64,000 nt of DNA from Mycobacterium sp. 852002-51971_SCH5477799-a (GCF_001667145.1 NZ_LZIF01000083.1:1-64000), one strand, 5' to 3'; counted from the stretch's first letter, positions 36,028 to 44,529 are shown. Notes: generated from the sequence alone by a model not told the origin. Made by a program: numbers and translations.

Positions 36028-36995
36028 TTGGCTCCTCCTTTTGCGATTCCTGCCCCGCCGCCGGGAGCGTGGTCCCGCTCGCCACGGACTTCGACCACCC
36101 CGTCGACCAACCGGGCCTCATAGCACGGCAGCGGCGCTGCTGCCGGGCCGCGCACGACTTCTCCGGACTCGGCCGCGAACCATGAACCGTGCCACGGGCA
36201 CACCAGCCGGCCCCGGTCCATCCAGCCGTCGGCCATCGGTGCGGCCAGGTGCGGGCAGAATTCCCCGTACGCCCCGACCTCACCGGGCTTGGTCTGGCAG
36301 ACCACCAGGCCCACTCCGTCGACCTCGACGCGTACCGGCTTGCCGTTCAACGAACTTGCGGGCAGCACCGGCGTCCAGGTGGAGGTGCGCAGGCGCGGAC
36401 CCGATTGGTCGATGCCGATCCCGGACTCGAAGACCAGCGCACCACCGAGGTAGCTGCCGGCGACCGTGATCCCGTAGCCGAGAGCGGTCAGCAGGATGCC
36501 GCGCCCGTGGCGCCCCTTGCGCCGGTCCCACCAGGACTGCATGTACAGCGCGGTGGCGGCCACGTTCGCCAGGCCGTGCACCGCGCCGATCCGGCGGTCC
36601 TCCTCGTGGGTGTGCTGCCAGTCGGTGACACCGGTGACCGCCGAGCCGAGGCTCACCAGGATGCCCACCCCGAGGGAGCGGGAAGCGAATCGCGAGGCGT
36701 CGACGACCTCGGAGGCCGGCTGACCCGGCAGCAGACTGAGCGCGTCGAGCGCCACCGTCGTCCCGAGCGCGCCACTGGTCAAGGACGCCAGCGGCGGGTG
36801 CACCGGGTGTCCCAGCCAGACCCCGTTGAGCGCGTTCGCGACGGTGTTCCGCGCGCCGCCGAGCCCGTTGTAGGCGAAGCTGAGCAGGTGTTCGAACCGA
36901 TAGCTCGGCCGATCAAGCCATACCTGGCGCCCGATGACGGCCAGAACCTTCGATCCGACCTGCTGCAATCGACCCCCTCGTGGCCGACCCACCAT
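36024..36995 (-). CDS. DUF2231 membrane protein fused to a Rieske iron-sulfur domain
   Basis: The 323-residue product has an N-terminal helical/membrane part (DUF2231-like, about 50-185: HPVHPPLASLTSGALG and ALYMQSWWDRRKGRHGRG) and a C-terminal Rieske domain (about 205-305) with CPHLAAPM and CPWHGSWF binding a 2Fe-2S cluster. It looks like a membrane electron carrier, partner unknown. Its stop overlaps the hemerythrin start. The membrane-fusion form agrees with redox work coupled to the hemerythrin-like protein. Confidence 0.88.
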   Translation of the reverse strand: MVGRPRGGRLQQVGSKVLAVIGRQVWLDRPSYRFEHLLSFAYNGLGGARNTVANALNGVWLGHPVHPPLASLTSGALGTTVALDALSLLPGQPASEVVDASRFASRSLGVGILVSLGSAVTGVTDWQHTHEEDRRIGAVHGLANVAATALYMQSWWDRRKGRHGRGILLTALGYGITVAGSYLGGALVFESGIGIDQSGPRLRTSTWTPVLPASSLNGKPVRVEVDGVGLVVCQTKPGEVGAYGEFCPHLAAPMADGWMDRGRLVCPWHGSWFAAESGEVVRGPAAAPLPCYEARLVDGVVEVRGERDHAPGGGAGIAKGGAN

Positions 36996-37279
36996 GGCAC
37001 CAGTTCCTTCCTCAGATCAGTGGAAAACGACGGTTAAATACCGTAAAACCGAGAGTTTACCCGTTGTTCACACCGCGATCGCGGACACGATGCGGCCGCC
37101 GTGACCCAACGGTAGCCGCGGGCTTGCGCCCTGTAGTTGTGTGCAACCTGTGAATTAGCACCAAGCATTCTTGTAAAAGCCTTGCGGCGCGGCTGCCAGG
37201 TGATTGACCGGCGTCGCGGAGTGCGAGATTCTACTGAGCGGAGATTATTTCTGTAAGACAGAGAGAATCGCAAAGGGCC
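36996..37279. promoter_or_regulatory. Divergent promoter region of Rieske/hemerythrin/pca and dioxygenase operons
   Basis: The 284 bp between two divergent starts is more A/T-rich than its surroundings (for instance 37010-37065 and 37235-37270). It holds no ORF. An imperfect pair GATTC (near 37228) and GAATC (near 37267) flanks the region before the dioxygenase start. Promoters for both operons must lie here. Confidence 0.5.
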
Positions 37280-38629
37280 ATGACAGACCATCGCGGCGAA
37301 TTCGACGAGCTTTTTCACAACGTGCGCAGAGGGATGATTCCCGCGCACATCTACAACGACCACGAACTGTTCGCACTGGAGAAGCAACGACTGTTCAGCC
37401 GGACGTGGATCTTCGTTGGGCACGAGTCCGAGATCGGCCAGGACGGCGACTACGTGGTGCGTCGCGTGCTCGACGACTCGTTCATCATCACCCGCGACTC
37501 GCAGGGCACCGTGCGGGCCCTGTTCAATATGTGCCTGCATCGCGGCATGCAGGTGTGTCGCGCGGAGATGGGAAACGCCTCCAATTTCCGCTGCCCCTAC
37601 CACGGCTGGACCTACCGCAACGACGGCCGGCTCACCGGGTTGCCGTTTCACCGCGAGGCCTACGGCGGCGACGACGGGTTCGCCAAGGACCAAACCCTGT
37701 TGCCGGCACCGAATTTCGCGAGCTACAACGGCCTGCTGTTCATCAGCTTGGATCGAGATGCCGAACCGCTGGAAGACTTCCTCGGTGACTTCAAGTTCTA
37801 CCTGGACTACTACACCAAGCAGAGCGCAGGCGGTCTCGAGGTGCGTGGGCCGCAGCGCTGGCGGATCAAGGCGAACTGGAAGATCGGCGCGGAGAATTTC
37901 GCCGGGGACATGTACCACACCCCGCACACGCATGCGTCAATCGTCGACATCGGGCTCTTCCGCGAGCCGAAAGCGCAGAAGCGCAAGGACGGCGCCACCT
38001 ATTGGGCGCACTGCGGCGGTGGAACCACCTACAAACTCCCGCCGGGCGACTTCGAGCAGCGGATGCGCTACGTCGGCTACCCCGACGAGATGATCGGCCG
38101 GATCAAAGACTCCTGGACACCGCGACAGCAGCGAGTAGTCGGCGAGGACGGATTCATGATCTCCGCCGCGACGTGTTTTCCGAACCTCAGTTTCGTGCAC
38201 AACTGGCCCAGGGTGCGCGACGGTGACGAAGACGAAGTGCTGCCGTTCATCTCTATTCGGCTGTGGCAGCCAATCAGCGCGAACGAAACCGAAGTGTGCT
38301 CGTGGTTCGCGGTGGACTCCGCCGCTCCCGCGCAGTACAAACAAGACTCGTACAAGGCGTATTTGATGTGCTTCGGGTCGACCGGCATGTTCGAACAAGA
38401 CGATGTGGAGAACTGGGTGTCGCTGACCACCACCGCGGGCGGTTCGATGGCGCGACGGCTGCTGCTGAACAGCCGGATGGGCCTGCTCGCCGACGACCGT
38501 CCGGTCATCGAGGCGTTGCCGCCCAGCGCTTTCCACGGGCCGGGCCGGGCGCAAGTCGGCTATAACGAGCACAACCAGCGGGCCCTGCTGACGATGTGGG
38601 CCGACTATCTGCAGCGGGTGCCCACATGA
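37280..38629 (+). CDS. Aromatic ring-hydroxylating dioxygenase, alpha subunit
   Basis: This is the catalytic subunit of a Rieske non-heme iron oxygenase that adds O2 to an aromatic ring to give a cis-dihydrodiol. The 449-residue product has the Rieske ligands C85/H87 (CLHRG) and C105/H108 (CPYHGW) and the mononuclear-iron motif ENFAGDMYHTPHTH with H213 and H218. Length and the following genes suggest a phthalate-3,4-dioxygenase-type enzyme (PhtAa). No ferredoxin or reductase gene lies in the operon. The ATG follows AAAGGG. Confidence 0.93.
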   Translation: MTDHRGEFDELFHNVRRGMIPAHIYNDHELFALEKQRLFSRTWIFVGHESEIGQDGDYVVRRVLDDSFIITRDSQGTVRALFNMCLHRGMQVCRAEMGNASNFRCPYHGWTYRNDGRLTGLPFHREAYGGDDGFAKDQTLLPAPNFASYNGLLFISLDRDAEPLEDFLGDFKFYLDYYTKQSAGGLEVRGPQRWRIKANWKIGAENFAGDMYHTPHTHASIVDIGLFREPKAQKRKDGATYWAHCGGGTTYKLPPGDFEQRMRYVGYPDEMIGRIKDSWTPRQQRVVGEDGFMISAATCFPNLSFVHNWPRVRDGDEDEVLPFISIRLWQPISANETEVCSWFAVDSAAPAQYKQDSYKAYLMCFGSTGMFEQDDVENWVSLTTTAGGSMARRLLLNSRMGLLADDRPVIEALPPSAFHGPGRAQVGYNEHNQRALLTMWADYLQRVPT

Positions 38630-39153
38630 GAAAGTCACTGCCGTTCAATGACACTCGGCACCTCGAGGCACACCAGTTCCTGGTGGACGAGGCGTACCTG
38701 CTGGACGCCCAGCAGTATGAGGCGTGGCTGGACACGCTGACCGACGATGTCCGCTACGCCATGCCGGTGCGCGTCACGACCGCGCGCGGCGCCGGATTCG
38801 ACACTGCACCGGGCATGGACCATTTCGACGAGGACAAATATTCGCTGTCCCAGCGGGTCGCGCGGATGGGCACCGAGCACGTGTGGGCCGAGGACCCGCC
38901 GTCGCGGCTGCGTCATTTCATCACCAACGTGCGCACCTTCACCCGCGACGACCCAGAGGACACAGCCCACCTACTGGTCGAATCGGCCGAACTGCTGTTC
39001 CGTAGCCGGGGCGACGTCAACGACAGCGTCCTGATGTCGTGCGGCCGCGCGGACGTGCTGCGCTGGTGCGACGATCGCTGGAAGCTGGCCCGCCGCAACA
39101 TCATTGTCGACGAGTCGGTGCTGCGGATGCAGAACCTGGCGGTGTTCCTATGA
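38626..39153 (+). CDS. Aromatic ring-hydroxylating dioxygenase, beta subunit
   Basis: The 175-residue product is a small-subunit SnoaL-like fold: HQFLVDEAYLLDAQQYEAWL, DDVRYAMPVRVT, RLRHFITNVRTF and the end WKLARRNIIVDESVL. It has no metal site and forms the alpha3beta3 hexamer. The ATG overlaps the alpha stop (ATGA), and the next gene overlaps its own stop, so the operon is tightly coupled. Confidence 0.93.
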   Translation: MRKSLPFNDTRHLEAHQFLVDEAYLLDAQQYEAWLDTLTDDVRYAMPVRVTTARGAGFDTAPGMDHFDEDKYSLSQRVARMGTEHVWAEDPPSRLRHFITNVRTFTRDDPEDTAHLLVESAELLFRSRGDVNDSVLMSCGRADVLRWCDDRWKLARRNIIVDESVLRMQNLAVFL

Positions 39154-39416
39154 ACGACGAACTGCAGCAGCTGCTCGACGGCGCGGTCGGCGAACCGATC
39201 AGCGTCGCAAACGAATTCACCGAGGTCCTGGTGCGCCGGGTCGACACCCGCAACGGATCGCGCCTGATGATCAGCGCCCCACGCTCCGGGCAGTGGATCA
39301 CCCTGGACGCGCTGGAGGTCGAGGCATTGACCTGGCAGAACCCCCGTACGCTGGCCGCCATGGTCGGCAACTCCCATGCGCCTCTGCTGCCCGACGAGGA
39401 CGAACCCCAACCATGA
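39150..39416 (+). CDS. Small protein of the dioxygenase operon, unknown function
   Basis: The 88-residue product starts MNDELQQLLDGAVGEPISVA and has VRRVDTRNGSRLMISAPRSG and LEVEALTWQNPRTLA. It contains no cysteines, so it is not a ferredoxin, although ferredoxin genes often sit in this place. Overlaps of 4 bp on both sides show it is translated with the dioxygenase. A chaperone, assembly or regulatory role would be guesswork. Confidence 0.8.
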   Translation: MNDELQQLLDGAVGEPISVANEFTEVLVRRVDTRNGSRLMISAPRSGQWITLDALEVEALTWQNPRTLAAMVGNSHAPLLPDEDEPQP

Positions 39417-40207
39417 CCGGCTGGCTGGAGGGCAGACGCGCGCTGGTGGTGGGCGCCGGTTCCGGGATCGGCCGTGCTGTGGCGGCGGCCTTCAGTGCAG
39501 AGAGCGCGAATATTGCTGTGCTCGAACGTAATCCAGACAAGTGTGATGCGTTGCGCCAACAGCTCCCTCAGGTGCCGGTGGTCGAGGGCGACGCCACCAC
39601 GCGCGAGGCCAACGACCGCGCCGTCGCCGCGGCGGTAGATGCCTTCGGGGGATTGGACACCCTGGTCAACTGCGTCGGGGTCTTCGACTTCTACCGGGGG
39701 GTGGGCGACATCGACGCCGACGCACTCCCCGACGCGTTCGACGAGATGTTTCGCACCAACGTGCTCAGCCATCTGCAGTCGGTCAAGGCGGCGATCCCGG
39801 TGCTGCGGCGCGGGAACGATTCCTCAATCGTGCTGACCGAGTCCGCGTCGTCGTTCTATCCCGGACGCGGTGGCGTGCTCTACGTGTCCTCGAAATTCGC
39901 GGTGCGCGGGCTGGTGTCGGCGTTGGCGCACGAACTGGCGCCGGACATCCGGGTCAACGGCGTGGCGCCCGGCGGCACGCTCAACACCGACCTGCGCGGC
40001 CTGTCCAGCCTGGGCCTCGGCGAGACCCGACTGGATGACAGCCCGGACCGGGCGCGCGACGTTGCCGCGCGCACTCCCCTGCACGTCGCGCTCACCGGCG
40101 AGGACCACGCGTGGAGTTATGTGTTCCTGGCGTCCCAGCGGTCGCGCGGGATCACCGGCGAAACCGTGCGGCCCGACGGCGGATTCGGGTTGGGCGCGCC
40201 GCGATGA
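39413..40207 (+). CDS. SDR dehydrogenase, probable cis-dihydrodiol dehydrogenase
   Basis: The 264-residue SDR restores aromaticity by oxidising the dihydrodiol with NAD+. It shows the Rossmann motif GAGSGIGRAV (about 12-21), NCVGVFDF in place of the usual NNAG, and the Ser-Tyr-Lys catalytic triad in TESASSFYPGRGGVLYVSSK. It resembles BphB/HcaB-type dihydrodiol dehydrogenases, including a GVAPGGTLNTDLRGL segment. Both ends overlap neighbouring genes by 4 bp. Confidence 0.88.
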   Translation: MTGWLEGRRALVVGAGSGIGRAVAAAFSAESANIAVLERNPDKCDALRQQLPQVPVVEGDATTREANDRAVAAAVDAFGGLDTLVNCVGVFDFYRGVGDIDADALPDAFDEMFRTNVLSHLQSVKAAIPVLRRGNDSSIVLTESASSFYPGRGGVLYVSSKFAVRGLVSALAHELAPDIRVNGVAPGGTLNTDLRGLSSLGLGETRLDDSPDRARDVAARTPLHVALTGEDHAWSYVFLASQRSRGITGETVRPDGGFGLGAPR

Positions 40208-40926
40208 CGGACCTGGATCAGCAGCGCGCTCTGGTGGCACAGGGTTGTCGTGTCGCGGCGGCCCGCGGCCTGGTCGACGGCATCCTCGGCCACCTGGGCC
40301 TGCGGGTCGGCGAGGAGCGCCTACTGGTGCGCTGCCGAAGCGATGCCGACACCGGGGTGGCATTCACCCGACCCAGTGATATCCGGTTGATCACCTTCGA
40401 CGGCACCGCCGGTGCCCCAGGAGAACTCGACGGCTATCGCGTGCCCAACGAACTGCCGATCCACGTCGAGACGATGCTGGCCGCCCCTGGGCATGTCGCC
40501 GTTGCGCACCTGCATCCACCGGACGTGGTCGCCGCCGACCTGGCCGGGATCACTATTCGGCCGATCTTCGGCGCCTATGACATTCCCGGCGCCTGGCTGG
40601 CGCGCGGCGGTGTTCCCGTCTACGAACGCGCTGTGCTGATCCGGAATTCGCGCCTGGGCAGGGAAATGGTGGCGGCGATGCGCGACCGTCCGGTGGTGAT
40701 TTGCCGCGGCCACGGCATCACCAGCGCCGCCGCCACCGTGCCGCAGGCGGTTCTGCAGGCGATCAGCCTCGACGCGCTGGCGCGAATGTCGCTGCGGGTC
40801 GTCGCGGCGGGTGGCACGCTGCGCGACATCGACGACGCGGACTGGGATGACCTGCCGGACTTGGGGTCTGCGTTCACCGCCGAGGCGGCCTGGCGCCACG
40901 AGGTGGCGCGGCTTGCCGATCGCTAG
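40204..40926 (+). CDS. Class II aldolase/adducin family decarboxylase-like enzyme
   Basis: The 240-residue product is a class II aldolase fold: ARGLVDGILGHLGLRV, phosphate-pocket-like region, and the metal-binding His pair in VAHLHPPDV plus His in CRGHGITS. In Gram-positive phthalate pathways the 3,4-dihydroxyphthalate decarboxylase (PhtC) belongs to this family, and the position after the dihydrodiol dehydrogenase suits that step. The stop codon overlaps that of the convergent IclR gene in a CTAG. Confidence 0.85.
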   Translation: MTDLDQQRALVAQGCRVAAARGLVDGILGHLGLRVGEERLLVRCRSDADTGVAFTRPSDIRLITFDGTAGAPGELDGYRVPNELPIHVETMLAAPGHVAVAHLHPPDVVAADLAGITIRPIFGAYDIPGAWLARGGVPVYERAVLIRNSRLGREMVAAMRDRPVVICRGHGITSAAATVPQAVLQAISLDALARMSLRVVAAGGTLRDIDDADWDDLPDLGSAFTAEAAWRHEVARLADR

Positions 40927-41738
40927 CCCAGCTGATCGCCAATCTCCTTGGCGGCCGCGATAAGTGCGGCCGCCACCGCGGGATAGCGGGAGGCTTCCAG
41001 TCGGTTTTGCGGCGCGGCCGCGTTGAGCGCGAGCCGCAGCCCCGGCGCGCGCGTCGGGATCGGCACGGCGACCGACGCGACGCCTTCCTCGCTCTCTTCG
41101 CGGTTGGTGGCATAGCCGCGCTCGCGGATGCCGGCGAGTTCGGCTTCCAACTCGGTGCGGCTGCCGATCGAGTGCGGGGTGGTGCGCTTTAGTTGCTCGC
41201 GCGGCAGCAGCGCACGCAATTCCGGTCGCGGCAACTGGGCGAGCATGACCTTGCCCGTCGAGGTGCAATGGGCCGGCATGGCGCGGCCCAGCCGCGACGC
41301 CACCCGCACGGCGGCCGGCCCCTCGACGGCGGCGACGAAGCGGACGCTGGCCCCGTCCAGCACGCCGACGTGCACCGTTTCGCGCAGTTGCTCGCTGAGA
41401 CCGCGCAGGACGGGCGCCGCGGATCGCGCAATGTCGATGCGGCCGAAGATCGCGAACGCCACACCGGTCAACGACGGGCCGGGCAGGTACGCCTTGGACA
41501 CCGGGTCCTGCCGAACGAACCCGCGATAGGCCAGCATCGCCAGCAACCGATGCGCGGTTGACGACGCCACACCCAGATAGCGGGTCGCCTCGCTCAACCG
41601 GATCTGGGGCTGTTCGCCCAACAGCAGCAACAGCTTCAGCGCGTTGTCGACCGACTCGATCGGATACTGCGGCGCAAGCGAATCGGCACCGGACCCCGCC
41701 GCGGCGTCCTCGGCGTCCGGCTCACGCTTGTGTGGCAT
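40923..41738 (-). CDS. IclR family transcriptional regulator
   Basis: The 271-residue product has an N-terminal winged helix (about 30-80, LSEATRYLGVASSTAHRLL) and an IclR effector domain (about 95-265: GRAMPAHCTSTGKVMLAQL, REESEEGVASVAVPI). IclR proteins such as PhtR govern aromatic catabolism. It converges on the dioxygenase operon and is divergent from the SGNH hydrolase. Control of the dioxygenase operon is likely but inferred. Confidence 0.92.
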   Translation of the reverse strand: MPHKREPDAEDAAAGSGADSLAPQYPIESVDNALKLLLLLGEQPQIRLSEATRYLGVASSTAHRLLAMLAYRGFVRQDPVSKAYLPGPSLTGVAFAIFGRIDIARSAAPVLRGLSEQLRETVHVGVLDGASVRFVAAVEGPAAVRVASRLGRAMPAHCTSTGKVMLAQLPRPELRALLPREQLKRTTPHSIGSRTELEAELAGIRERGYATNREESEEGVASVAVPIPTRAPGLRLALNAAAPQNRLEASRYPAVAAALIAAAKEIGDQLG

Positions 41739-41787
41739 GGCTCCACGGTAACCAGTAATGGGCGCGGCTTCGGTTATTCTCGGCCTC

Positions 41788-42597
41788 GTGAGCGGGGCTA
41801 TTCACGCTGGATACCACCGTTACGTCGCCATCGGCGACAGTCAGACCGAAGGCCTGTGGGACGGCGACGACACCATCGGCCTGCTCGGATTCGCCGACCG
41901 GCTCGCGGTGATGGTCGATTCGCTCTATCCCGGCCTGCAATACGCCAACCTCGCGATCCGCGGAAAGCGGATCAGCCACGTGCTCACCGAGCAGCTTCCG
42001 CAGGCACTGGCTATGCAGCCCGATCTGATCACCGTCTGCGCAGGGATGAACGACGTCATCCAGCCCGGACGATCCTTTGGCCCGGCCCTAACCGACCTGG
42101 AGCGCATCTACGCCGCGCTGGCCGAATCCGGCGCGACGGTCGTGACGACGACCTTTCCGAACGTCGCCCAGTTCCTCCCCCTCGGACGGTTGGTGGCGGG
42201 GCGGCTCACCCGCATCAACGGGGCCATCAGCGCGGCCGCCCACCGTTACGGCTTCCGGCTCGTCGACCTGTACAACGCGCCCTCGATGCGCGAATTGGAC
42301 ACCTGGGCCATAGACCGGGTGCACGCGTCAAGCAAGGGACACATGCTGTTCGCCGCCGCGGCCGCCGAAGCGCTCAATTTGCCTGATACGAACCATGATT
42401 GGGCACTTGCCGGCCTCAATCCCAGCCAGCGCTCCTTCGCGGCCGGCACCTACGAGCAGTTGCGCTGGACGCGCGAAAGCTTCTTCCCGTGGATCTGGCG
42501 ACGCCTGCGCGGCCTGTCGTCGTACGACGGGCGCGAACCCAAACGTCCGCGGCTGGAGGGGCTGGACACCCCGAGCGAACTCAGGCGCACACCTTGA
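41788..42597 (+). CDS. SGNH/GDSL-type esterase or lipase
   Basis: The 269-residue product has the SGNH blocks GDSQTEG (block I, nucleophile Ser near 17), a Gly region LAIRGKRISHVL, GMNDV (block III, Asn near 87) and DRVHASSKG (block V, catalytic Asp/His near 170). It may act on acyl esters; the substrate is unknown. The GTG at 41788 is chosen since the family starts close to block I; an ATG at 41758 is possible. No signal peptide is seen. Confidence 0.87.
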   Translation: MSGAIHAGYHRYVAIGDSQTEGLWDGDDTIGLLGFADRLAVMVDSLYPGLQYANLAIRGKRISHVLTEQLPQALAMQPDLITVCAGMNDVIQPGRSFGPALTDLERIYAALAESGATVVTTTFPNVAQFLPLGRLVAGRLTRINGAISAAAHRYGFRLVDLYNAPSMRELDTWAIDRVHASSKGHMLFAAAAAEALNLPDTNHDWALAGLNPSQRSFAAGTYEQLRWTRESFFPWIWRRLRGLSSYDGREPKRPRLEGLDTPSELRRTP

Positions 42598-42633
42598 GTC
42601 ACGGATTCGCGGCCGGTCAGGCATCCTTGACGC

Positions 42634-43299
42634 ATGAATCTCGAGCCCCTGCTGCACTCGATTCCGCCGATCACGGTCTACCTGGTGGTCGGCGCTGTGG
42701 TCGGGATCGAGAGCCTGGGCATCCCCCTGCCGGGGGAGATCGTGCTGGTCACCGCCGCGCTGATGTCGTCGCACCATGACCTGGCCGTCAACCCGCTCGG
42801 GGTCGGCGTCGCGGCGGTGATCGGCGCGGTGATCGGTGATTCGATCGGCTACGCGATCGGACGCCGCTTCGGCATGCCGCTTTTCGACCGGCTCGGCCGG
42901 CGTTTCCCGAAACATTTCGGTCCCGGACACGTCGCGCTCGCCGAAAAGTTGTTCAACCGCTGGGGTGTTCGCGCCGTCTTCCTCGGCCGGTTCATCGCGC
43001 TCCTGCGGATTTTGGCCGGCCCGCTGGCGGGCGCGCTGAAGATGCACTATCCCAGGTTCCTGGCGGCCAACGTGTCGGGCGCCATCTGCTGGGCGGGCGG
43101 CACGACCGCGCTCGTGTACTACGCCGGAATCGCGGCCGAACGCTGGCTGGAACGGTTCTCCTGGATCGGCCTGGTGATCGCCGTCATGGCCGGGCTGACA
43201 GCCGCGATCCTGTTGCGGGAACGCACATCCCGGATGATCGCGGAGTTGGAGGCCGAGCACCACCGCAAGACCGGCACGACCGCATCCGATCCCGTCTGA
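42634..43299 (+). CDS. DedA family membrane protein
   Basis: The 221-residue product has about five membrane or re-entrant segments and DedA features: ESLGIPLPGEIVLVTAALMSS, GAVIGDSIGYAIGRRFG, and FLGRFIALLRILAGPLAGAL. DedA proteins move or flip lipids and affect membrane potential and envelope stress tolerance. The ortholog in M. tuberculosis is Rv2637. It converges on the TetR gene. Confidence 0.92.
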   Translation: MNLEPLLHSIPPITVYLVVGAVVGIESLGIPLPGEIVLVTAALMSSHHDLAVNPLGVGVAAVIGAVIGDSIGYAIGRRFGMPLFDRLGRRFPKHFGPGHVALAEKLFNRWGVRAVFLGRFIALLRILAGPLAGALKMHYPRFLAANVSGAICWAGGTTALVYYAGIAAERWLERFSWIGLVIAVMAGLTAAILLRERTSRMIAELEAEHHRKTGTTASDPV

Positions 43300-43917
43300 C
43301 TACACGGCCTCACCGGCGTCCGCCGCCAAGGGCGGACGGTGTTGGTCGATCAACGCGCGGGCCATCTTGCGCGCGCGCAGCGCGGCGTCCAAATCCCCGA
43401 CGGCGGCCAAGATCATCGCGCCCTTCATCAGGATGTGCCAGGACGAGGCGAATTCCTCGACGTCGGTCAGATCGGCCGCAACGGCGCGGCGCCGCACGAT
43501 ATCGCGTACGTGGTCGATGTGGACGATGCAGGCCTGACCGGCCGGGTGAGTGGGTCCGACCTCGAGCAGCACGTTGATGAACGAGCAGCCCTCGTAGCCA
43601 TCGCGGAGCTGGAACCAGTCGTGCATGACGTCGAAGATCGCCAGCAATTGCTCCTCGGGGGTGTTGCCGCGCCGGCGCGACTGTTCCTCGATCAAACCGC
43701 GGGTCCAAACCTCCTCGCGGCGCTCCAGCACGGCCAGCACCAGGTCGCTCTTGGTCGCGAAATGGCGGTACAGCGTCGCCCTGGCGACACCGGCCCGCAC
43801 GATCACCTCATCGGTGCCCACCGCGCGGATGCCGCGCCGGCTGAACAGCTCATATGCGGCAGCAAGAATGCGTTCGCGAGGCGAGGCGGTGGGTGCTTCG
43901 ACATCGGGCGTTGTCAT
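43300..43917 (-). CDS. TetR family transcriptional regulator
   Basis: The 205-residue product has a TetR HTH at about 12-60 (SRRGIRAVGTDEVIVRAGVA then RATLYRHFATKSDL) and a helical ligand-binding part with a conserved YEGCSFINVLLE. Ligand unknown. It is divergent from the STAS gene with a 155-bp gap containing AGACAG-type palindromes, suggesting self-control and control of the neighbour. Confidence 0.92.
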   Translation of the reverse strand: MTTPDVEAPTASPRERILAAAYELFSRRGIRAVGTDEVIVRAGVARATLYRHFATKSDLVLAVLERREEVWTRGLIEEQSRRRGNTPEEQLLAIFDVMHDWFQLRDGYEGCSFINVLLEVGPTHPAGQACIVHIDHVRDIVRRRAVAADLTDVEEFASSWHILMKGAMILAAVGDLDAALRARKMARALIDQHRPPLAADAGEAV

Positions 43918-43951
43918 ACCGGACTTAACGTACTCTTAGGCCCCCGCCGGT

Positions 43952-43969
43952 AGACAGACCACCCTGTCT
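43952..43969. promoter_or_regulatory. Candidate TetR operator, site 1
   Basis: AGACAG-ACCACC-CTGTCT is a perfect inverted repeat 34 bp before the TetR start and 104 bp before the STAS start. The form is typical of TetR-family operators. Confidence 0.65.
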
Positions 43970-44000
43970 CGTTATAGAAATGAGATTCACGTAGGCAACA

Positions 44001-44014
44001 GTCTGTCTTCAGAC
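44001..44014. promoter_or_regulatory. Candidate TetR operator, site 2
   Basis: GTCTG-TCTT-CAGAC is a second inverted repeat with the same GTCTG/CAGAC core, 32 bp after site 1 and 59 bp before the STAS gene. Confidence 0.5.
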
Positions 44015-44072
44015 ATTAGGACGGGCATCCATCGAGGCGTCTCGGCGCCTGTCGATCAGGGGGTCCACCACC

Positions 44073-44507
44073 ATGAATTCTGTCATTGAGGCGATGCCCA
44101 CCAGCCATTTGACGCTGAGCACAAAACTCGTTTACGAACTCGGCGACCCCAATTCCACGCTGCGGGCGACCGCGGATCGCAGCGGACCGTCGGTGGTGAT
44201 CTATGCCGGGGGCGAGATCGACGCCTGCAACGAGGACACCTGGCGCCACCTGGTGTCCGAGGCGGCCAGCGGCGTCACCGCGCCCGGCCCCTTTGTCGTC
44301 GACGTCACCGGAATCGACTTCATGGGCTGCTGCGCGTTCGAGGTGTTGGCCGAAGAGGCCAGGAGCTGCCGGAAACGCGGCATCGAGGTACGCGTGGTGA
44401 GCTGCGCGCCGATCGTCACGCGCATTGTCGACGCATGCGGTCTCGGTAGCGTGCTCCCGATCTACCCGACCGTCGACTCCGCCCTCTCGGCCGCCGCCCG
44501 CTGGTAG
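44073..44507 (+). CDS. STAS domain protein (anti-anti-sigma-like) without phospho-serine
   Basis: The 144-residue product has one STAS domain (about 28-140). The usual phosphorylation loop (D-S-S-G-type) reads VDVTGIDFMGCCAFEVL: Cys replaces the Ser that is phosphorylated in SpoIIAA-type antagonists. It therefore may not respond to anti-sigma kinases in the usual way. It corresponds to Rv2638. A ligase gene follows 22 bp later. Confidence 0.85.
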   Translation: MNSVIEAMPTSHLTLSTKLVYELGDPNSTLRATADRSGPSVVIYAGGEIDACNEDTWRHLVSEAASGVTAPGPFVVDVTGIDFMGCCAFEVLAEEARSCRKRGIEVRVVSCAPIVTRIVDACGLGSVLPIYPTVDSALSAAARW

Positions 44508-44529
44508 TACCTCGGGCCGTAATCGGCTC

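Noticed and set aside
36189-37037. Plus-strand frame over the Rieske/DUF2231 gene
   Set aside because: Shadow of a minus-strand gene with clear Rieske ligands.
37225-37275. IclR operator candidate GATTC…GAATC before the dioxygenase
   Set aside because: The arms are only 5 bp and about 35 bp apart, too weak to call as a site.
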